The notes under the pieces were generated by a model. That model saw only the letters and a list, made by a program, of their open reading frames with translations, made no database searches and was not told the origin of the DNA. The translations under genes were made by a program, and so were the position numbers. From Terfezia claveryi (lineage: Eukaryota > Ascomycota > Pezizomycetes > Pezizales > Pezizaceae), in the NCBI GenBank assembly GCA_015179025.1, contig WHUX01000726.1, positions 1 to 12,651 of the forward strand: DNA of 12,651 bases. The letters run 5' to 3'. Below are positions 7,448 through 12,651 of the stretch, one piece after another; positions within the stretch are counted from its first letter, which is position 1, and each line of letters starts with the position of its first letter.

Positions 7448-7452
7448 GTCTA
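7448..7452. repeat. Target-site duplication GTCTA, right copy
   Basis: This exact match to 5584-5588 marks the right end of the TRIM-like insertion in gag of copy A. Confidence 0.9.
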
Positions 7453-8283
7453 AGGATTAGGGTTCTGGAGTCAAGGTTGTTGCTGGAGGTGCTGAGCTCT
7501 AATATAAGACTAATAGGCACTGGGGGAGCTAGTCTAGGCTCTTAACCTAGCCAATTTTTACTCCATCTTAGATGCTTGATTAATGTATTTATTGAGGGTC
7601 TTAACATCTGGAGATTGCAGGAAGGCTTTTTTGAGCTTAATATTGAGGCCTTACTTGAATTGTTCTCACTTCATCCAATTGTTTCACTCCACCTCTGCTG
7701 CCAACTTTGAGAATTCAGCTACATACACTGAGAGGTTATGACTTTTCTGTTTTAGTTCTTGGAGAGTACGAGTTACTATACCTATGAGATCTGGGTCTTC
7801 AAAAGTACAGTCAAAGATTGTGAATAGAGCAGTGACATCAGGGAGGTTAAAGCAGTCATCAAGTATATAAGGTTGAACCTAGTCTAAAGCTATACCCTTT
7901 AGTAGGCTATATATATAGGCTAATTAGTTCTAAACAGTAGAGAACTTTATAGCATTCCCATTCAGTTTGATCTTGATGGAATTTTTCCAGGCTTTCAGGC
8001 AAGACCTATCACTATTAAACTTTAGTGGGGTAGGGAGATCTTTAGTTTTGGGTGCCTAAAATATTTAAAGTGCTGGGGCTGTTTGGAATCCTATTGTGTT
8101 CAGGGCTCTATTCAGGGTCTGGATGGTTCTTTTTTCATTAACTAAGTTGTTTTGGGCAGTTGCAAGGTTGTTTTGGCAGAAGGTAAGGTTGGCCTGGCAT
8201 GAGAGAAGGTCTTTGGTGAGTATTGTGACTTCGTTATTGGCCTTAGTCTATTTTTATTATCTTTTGTGTATGGCTGATTTTAT
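7453..8283 (-). pseudogene. Gag N-terminal and capsid part, copy A
   Basis: One minus-strand frame reads like a gypsy Gag from 8283 to the insertion at 7453, but with more than ten stops. The likely start codon is ATA at 8281-8283, apparently a mutated ATG. A Gln/Asn-rich segment that would form a coiled coil comes first (NNEVTILTKDLLSCQANLT, about 8235-8180). It is followed by capsid-like sequence (CLKAWKNSIKIKLNG near 8000, DPDLIGIVTRTLQELKQKS near 7770, and KKAFLQSPDVKTLNKYI near 7600) resembling the retrotransposon gag family. Many stops sit where Trp or Gln is expected. The absence of frameshifts while stops accumulate points to point mutation and not random indels. Gag would have formed the virus-like particle in the cytoplasm. 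The frame resumes at 5583 after the insertion. Confidence 0.85.
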
Positions 8284-8488
8284 TGAAAGGTTACTATGAG
8301 CGGAGGTATCGTGGTAGTAATTACGGAGGTAGTAGCGGTGGACAGTAGTACTATTAAGCAGAGAGTGCAAGCAAACAGAAGTGCAAGAGAGCAGATGGTT
8401 GAACTATATTGAGAGTAGACAGTCTATTTGAGTCTAATCGAGAAGTGTGTAGAACTAGATACAGGAGTAGGAAACTCGTATATAATGG
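8284..8488 (-). other. 5' leader of gypsy copy A
   Basis: The reverse complement matches the leader of copy B (1-222), with substitutions and without its 16-bp duplication. It lies just upstream of the gag start. The match runs to 8488, which corresponds to position 1, so where it really ends cannot be seen from this window. A 67-codon plus-strand reading frame reaches in from 8096-8299 but is a shadow of gag. Confidence 0.75.
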
Positions 8489-8920
8489 TACAAGTTGAGG
8501 GTAAAGATCTAGTAAGAAAGTCTAAGTTATATAACCTAAGAATAGTATATCGTACACATGTGAATAAAGAAATACATAGAGGTGTGCGACTGAGACAGTA
8601 ATATGAGCCAACGAATATAACAGAAAGTCATAGAAGAGGCGATCGTTGAGTCATAACAACTGAGACAAGTAAGCAGTAACCTTAAGTAGTAAAGCAGCAT
8701 TATGCAACGATAATAGATACTAAGTTAGGAAAGTAAGCAAAGATAATAGGAACATGTGAACGACATGTGAACACATGTGAGAGAAATAATACAGAAGTCC
8801 TTAATCGGGTAGCAAGTGTCTATATTGGGTATCAGCATGATGTGGAAGTAATCATAAGAGAGAACGATGTATCGTATAGAAATACTTAACTATATCGAAA
8901 GGAAATGATTATTTTTAACA
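8489..8920 (-). repeat. 3' LTR of copia element (lower boundary uncertain)
   Basis: On the minus strand TGTTAAAAATAATC starts at 8920 right after a purine-rich tract and the RNase H stop, as expected for a copia 3' LTR. It contains several ACATGTGA motifs (8556, 8752, 8763 and 8773 on the plus strand). No coding signal is present. The far end cannot be fixed, because the 5' LTR is outside the window and copy B begins at the matching base: part of the lower end could still be gypsy leader. The length is at most about 430 bp by this reading. Confidence 0.65.
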
Positions 8921-8934
8921 CTCCTTCTCACTTG
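8921..8934 (-). promoter_or_regulatory. Polypurine tract of copia element
   Basis: CAAGTGAGAAGGAG on the minus strand fills the space between the RNase H stop (8935-8937) and the LTR TG at 8920. It is the expected primer for plus-strand synthesis. Confidence 0.75.
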
Positions 8935-10461
8935 TTATCCCATGATTAATCCTTTGAGATAGGAGAACCGTGGACCAGAAAAGGCTTTTGTGCATATGTC
9001 CGCTGGATTGTGTTCACTAGGAATGTGTAAAAGCATGATAGTGCCGGAGTTAACGAGTTCGCGGATGAAGTGGTAAGCAACGTCAATATGCTTTGACTTA
9101 TCGGAGATTCGAGGATTATGAGACAGGTCGATAGAGCCATTATTGTCACAAGAGAGGGCAGAGGGAATATCTTTGATAGAGAGCTCACTTAGTGCGTTCT
9201 GAAGCCAAATTTGTTGTTTAGCAGCAGTAGAACTAGCAATGTATTCTGCTTCGGTAGTGGAGGTTGTCACACTTTTTTGTTTTTGTGATCTCTAGCAGAT
9301 AGTACAAGAGGCGAGCTTGAAGATATATCCTGAGGTCGACCGTCGAGTGTCATGATATCCAGCAAAGTCTGAATCAGTAAATTCTTCGTGTGAAAGAGGT
9401 TGTCCGAGTTTGTAGGTCAAGGTAAGATTGCGAGTACCCTTAAGGTAGCGTAGGACTCGTTTAACTGCTCCGAGGTAATCCTTTGATGGTTTGTGAGAGA
9501 ATTGTGAGAGAAGAGTTACAGAGTAAGCCAGGTCAGGATGTGTTCCAATAACTGCATACATGAGTGATCCAACAATTTGTTGATAGAGGGAGATGTCGGT
9601 AACCTCATCTTCATCTGTGCATTATCGAAGAGTATGGTTCGAGTTAAGAGGAAGAGTGATGGGGTTACAGTCCATCATACCGAAACGTTCGAGGATCTTG
9701 TCGATATAGGAGGATTGGGATAGTGTGATACTGTGTTTAGAGTACTCAATTCGAATTCCTAGAAGCCAATGTAAGTTACCCATATCAGTTAACTTAAACT
9801 CTCGTTTGAGTGACTGTTTGGTAGACTTTATAATGGCTGAGTCTTTATATCCGAATAAAGTAATGTCATCGACATAAAGGGCAAGTATGATTGTGCCATA
9901 CTTATGGACGAAGACACAGGGGTCAAAGGCACAAGTAGAGAAACCTATTGTCAGTAGGAAAGATGTTAATCGTCCATACCACTGACGAGGAGACTGCTTT
10001 AATCCATAAATGGATCGGTTAAGTTTAGCATACATGCAGTCAATCCGGGTGCCTTCCGGGAGTTGCATGTAGATAATTTCATTCAAAGAGCTATAAAGGA
10101 AGGTCGCTTTGATATCCATTTGTTGAGGTTCCCATTGAAAGTGGGCAGATAAAGCGATAAGGAGGCGGAGAGAGTCATATCGGACAACAGAAGAAAGATT
10201 TCATCGAAGTCTATGCCGGGTTGTTGAGAGAAACCTTTAGCAACTAGACGACCTTGTACCAATCGATATTCCCATTAGCATCTCGCTTAATCTTAAATAC
10301 CCACTTGCTTCCAATAATATTCCTATCCTGTAGTGTTGGAACCACTTTCCAAACATCTTGATCCTTCATAGCTTCCAACTCATCGTTCATAGCCTTTCTC
10401 CATTTTTTTCATCAGGTGAGTTAACAGCCTGTTTAAAGGTTCGAGGTTCATCACCATATTG
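8935..10461 (-). pseudogene. Copia reverse transcriptase and RNase H
   Basis: RT begins near 10461 (motifs ELEAMKDQDVWKVV, IGSKWVFKIKRDANG). It has frameshifts near 10268 and 10198, then runs in one frame from 10119 to 8935. Motifs in order: MDIKATFLY (metal-binding Asp), LNRSIYGLKQSPRQW, YVDD at 9865-9876, and MGNLHWLLGIRI. RNase H follows with DSDFAGYHDTRRSTSGYI, STTEAEYIASS, CDNNGSI and a C-terminal HNPADICTKA, so its three acidic residues are present. This frame has only two internal stops: TAA at 9622-9624 and TAG at 9292-9294, the latter where Trp is expected. The final stop is TAA at 8935-8937. Catalytic residues look intact, so inactivation is by stops and frameshifts only. It would have made cDNA from element RNA inside the particle. 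Confidence 0.92.
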
Positions 10462-11104
10462 TAAGACTAAAGCGATTAACACTTTATTTCTTCATTATCC
10501 TCGTCAAAGACTTCGGGTGGATCTTCAATTAATCTAGAATGACTATCAAACTGTATCTTTGTACCGATTATCGGGACGATAGGAGCTTGTGCAGTTCCGA
10601 ATTTTATTGGCTTGAAAACAGCTCGACCTGCCTTAGTAATGGTTGTAGGTCTAACTATTTTTCACTAACGATTCGGGTGAAGTTTCCATCGTTGGAGTCA
10701 TTGGGTAAAGATTGTCAAAGGTCTTGAGGAAGTGAAGTAAGTGGTGAATATTCATCTCGATTTTGAGGTGGAGGAGGTAAATGAACTTGTAGAGTTGGTT
10801 TGGATATAGGTCCAGGAGTTGGTGGATGAGATGATGACGTTGCAGTTGATGTTAGAGGAATAGGTGGTGAGGAAGTAGTTGTGTCTGATATTGTTTCAGT
10901 CGAATGGGAAAGAGTCATACCAGGGAACCATGCTTTATGAACGAGTGGGTGTCCCTTGAAATACCATTCTTCTACTTATTTTGGATTTGTATACACCATT
11001 GTTGCTAGAGATATTCATTTGGGAATTCTGAGCTAGTGTATGGGATTACTTCAAGTGGAGAAGCAGAAAGAGAAGCAGTATTCGTAGTTGGTGACCGTGA
11101 TAGA
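10462..11104 (-). pseudogene. Copia linker between integrase and RT
   Basis: This is the variable, low-complexity part of the copia polyprotein. A clear stretch (10918-10715) is rich in Ser, Thr and Pro (STETISDTTTSSPPIPLTST), typical of the unstructured linker after the integrase core. Parts at 10540-10714 and 10919-11104 carry frameshifts and no recognisable motif. I see no separate gene here; the plus-strand frame at 10539-10727 is a shadow. Confidence 0.7.
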
Positions 11105-11930
11105 TTAGTCAGTTAGATGTAGGTGAGGTACCCCTTCTGGAGTTGTACTCGGTCTGAAAATGACATCTTGTGCTCGAACTGTATAAGTATGCTTTCTAGA
11201 AGGTACATGGACCTTATAGATAGCTGTGCTATTAGTATAACCAATGAATATACCTTTCTCAGCCCGTGGTAGGAGTTTACTGCCTGCAGGTGTCATTCCT
11301 CAGTATATGTATATAACATTCCTTACCGAAGGGTTGAAGGTGAGAGATGATAGGTTTATTGCCGTGAAAGACCTCGTAGGGAGTCTTCCCTTTGACAGCA
11401 CTATGAGGTGACCGATTTCGGAGGTAGGTTGAAGTTGAGCATGCTTTAGCCAGAATCTTTTGTCCATATTCGTCAATATAGCCCTCATCATGTTTTGTAT
11501 TGTTCGGTTGAAGCGTTCAGCTACACCATTAGATTCATGAGAGTAAGGGGGGTTAGTTCATGCACGATGCCTTTTGACTTAAAGAACTGTTCAAGATCTT
11601 TGTTAACATACTCTCCACCATTATCAGTACAAAACCGTTTAACATGGTATGATGTTTGCTTTTCAACCAAGGTAACAAAGTCTTGGATTGATTTGGTTGA
11701 GTCGGATTTCTGTTTAAGGAAGTAGACCCAAAAGCACGAGATAGTCATCATAAGTGTAATGAAGTAGCTTGCTCCACCAAAGAGGGTATGGGAGTTTACC
11801 ACTAAGATCTGAGTGAATAAGTTCGAGAATATTGGAACGAAATGTTGTAGACTTAGGACAGAGTGAGTAGATTTAGCGAGTATGTATGGCTCGCAATGAT
11901 AGTTATAAGGGGTGTTGGGAGAATATCACC
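11105..11930 (-). pseudogene. Copia integrase core
   Basis: Integrase of the rve family. The zinc domain ends with HCEPY at about 11880-11895, where a second Cys is expected; TAC at 11884-11886 replaces it. The three core acids survive in scattered frames: Asp in HSDLSG (11807-11809), Asp in CTDNGGEY (11623-11625) and Glu in GVAERFN (11516-11518). Second Asp and Glu are 35 residues apart once a one-base loss in a run of six G (plus strand 11547-11552) is allowed for. In the LxDDYS-like segment near 11730-11750 the frame changes and returns, as if three bases were lost separately. Downstream are YLRNRSPHSAVKGKTPYEVF and, after another shift near 11300, the C-terminal KLLPRAEKGIFIGY. At least four frame changes make it non-functional. 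Confidence 0.88.
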
Positions 11931-12395
11931 TCAGAGTAGAGATCTTATACTTGAGGACAGTAATGGCTTGATGACCGAATGACTGATGCCAGTGATCGAT
12001 AGTTTTTCGAGAGGAGGAGACCAATGCCTTTTCATTTGACACAATAATAAACAGAAGACTTCAAACAAATTCCACCATAATTAACACAGAATCATTGCCT
12101 TTTTTTGTAACATGAAACCCAGAGTCCATAGAAAAAGTGGAAAGACGAGATTGAACAGCATTCCAAGAAAACAGTGAGTGACCAAGAGAAGGAACATATC
12201 GAACATTAACAAGACGAACAGTGGAAGTAGAGCCGTTAGGGAGTAGACAGTTGAGAAGGACTGTCCCTTTTCCTTTAGCTTCGAGAAGATTATTGCCAGC
12301 TCCTTCTACAGTTCCACTATCCTCTGAAAAGTTTTTGAAGTGTCCTATGTCATTAGTCATGTGAGCACTGCATGCTGTATCGAATTTCCAGATGG
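11931..12395 (-). pseudogene. Copia protease and pre-integrase domain
   Basis: The retropepsin site is WKFDTACSAHMT, with the catalytic Asp at 12379-12381. It is followed by a long clear stretch (12360-12061) typical of copia protease (LVNVRYVPSLGHSLFSW). A TGA at 12061-12063 interrupts the frame, which then continues into the pre-integrase zinc domain with HWHQSFGH (about 11980-12005). This protease would cut the Gag-Pol polyprotein. Expected family residues D-T/S-G are D-T-A here, which occurs in copia proteases. Another TGA lies near 11927. Confidence 0.88.
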
Positions 12396-12651
12396 TTTTC
12401 GGGATGGGTTACTGACGCTGAGAGCCACGTCCTTAGAGCTACCAGAGCTGCCAACGATAAAAAGCCTGTTCCTTCTTGTCTTCCTTCTTTTTATCCTTCT
12501 TCTTATCCTCGTTTGACTTCTTCAACTTCTGGCATTTCTGCCATGTGTGACCTGTGTATTTACCGAGTGATGCTTCTTGCAATAGGTGCATTCCACATTG
12601 GAGTCTTTGTTCTGTTGTTGTGATTGCTGCTGTTGAGGCTTGCCTTTCTTC
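12396..12651 (-). pseudogene. Copia Gag C-terminal tail with zinc knuckle, partial
   Basis: From the right edge the frame gives a Gln-rich stretch (QQQQSQQQNK), then CTYCKKHHS, a one-base frame change near 12563, and KYTGHTWQKC. Together these span a CCHC zinc knuckle at 12600-12533, with the spacing between the second Cys and His longer than the usual four residues. A very basic Lys/Asp/Glu tract follows (KKSNEDKKKDKKKEDKKEQ), suited to RNA binding. A further frame change lies before the protease. The gag N-terminus is outside the window. Confidence 0.8.

Larger units (their letters stand above)
4181..8488 (-). mobile_element. Ty3/gypsy copy A, heavily mutated, interrupted by two or three insertions
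   Basis: This is a minus-strand relative of copy B. Read from 8488 downward it has a leader, gag (start 8283), a CCHC zinc knuckle (5415-5456), protease (active site near 5151-5176) and the first part of RT up to 4181. The rest of RT, RNase H, integrase and the 3' LTR should lie left of the window beyond copy B. Gag is split by a TRIM-like element (5584-7452). Many TGG, CAA and CAG codons have become stops, and the region is AT-rich compared with copy B, suggesting more RIP-like mutation or greater age. Its 5' LTR is not seen; copia sequence lies next to the leader. Confidence 0.88.
8489..12651 (-). mobile_element. Ty1/copia retrotransposon, decayed, 5' end off-window
   Basis: Read from the right edge on the minus strand: gag zinc-knuckle tail (12651-12396), protease (active site 12379-12381), pre-integrase zinc domain, integrase (DDE at 11807, 11623 and 11516), low-complexity linker, RT (YVDD at 9865-9876), RNase H and 3' LTR. 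Integrase before RT defines Ty1/copia. Frameshifts and stops break the polyprotein, several being single-base losses in homopolymers. Catalytic motifs are better preserved than in the gypsy copies. Most of gag and the 5' LTR are outside the window. The element lies against the leader of gypsy copy A and was probably inserted into or beside it; the target duplication cannot be checked. Confidence 0.92.

Noticed and set aside
8096..8299. 67-codon plus-strand reading frame with hydrophobic residues
   Set aside because: It is antisense to the gag remnant of gypsy copy A, whose minus-strand frame has clear Gag-like sequence.
11300..11491. 63-codon minus-strand frame taken as one gene
   Set aside because: Only its first third is in the integrase frame; the rest is out of frame, and the real motif (YLRNRSPHSAVKG) is read in another frame.
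1..12651. A novel host gene cluster or defence system
   Set aside because: Every segment can be assigned to one of four LTR elements or to their leaders and spacers; no host-type gene is seen.

Overview
The window looks like a retrotransposon graveyard from a filamentous fungus, most likely a Pezizomycotina ascomycete. The evidence is a chromodomain Ty3/gypsy element, a Ty1/copia element, no host gene, and decay dominated by C-to-T and G-to-A transitions that turn Trp, Gln and Arg codons into stops. That pattern resembles repeat-induced point mutation (RIP). The species cannot be named from this sequence. I found no intact gene, tRNA, rRNA or CRISPR array.

Layout. (1) 1-4180, plus strand: gypsy copy B. 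It has a 5' leader, a deletion that removes gag and nearly all of protease, a pol remnant (RT, RNase H, integrase, chromodomain), a polypurine tract and a 500-bp 3' LTR (3681-4180). Its 5' LTR lies left of the window. (2) 4181-8488, minus strand: gypsy copy A of the same family. It is older-looking, AT-rich and full of stops. It runs from leader through gag, zinc knuckle and protease to the first part of RT, and stops exactly at the end of B's 3' LTR, so B appears to have inserted into A's RT gene. (3) 5589-7447, inside A's gag: a complete 1859-bp non-coding LTR element with two 673-bp LTRs, a 513-bp interior and a perfect 5-bp target duplication GTCTA (5584-5588 and 7448-7452). This is a TRIM-like non-autonomous element and the most interesting object here. 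(4) 8489-12651, minus strand: a Ty1/copia element. From its 3' end it has a 3' LTR, RNase H, RT, a low-complexity linker, integrase, protease and the gag zinc-knuckle tail. It continues past the right edge.

How the parts relate. Element A was the substrate. The TRIM-like element landed in its gag, gypsy B in its RT, and the copia element at or next to its leader. A and B are the same family in opposite orientations, so 1-222 pairs with 8281-8488 and about 223-895 pairs with about 4181-4898. Any read-through RNA would therefore be self-complementary. The element enzymes (protease, RT/RNase H, integrase) are recognisable by motif but all are broken.
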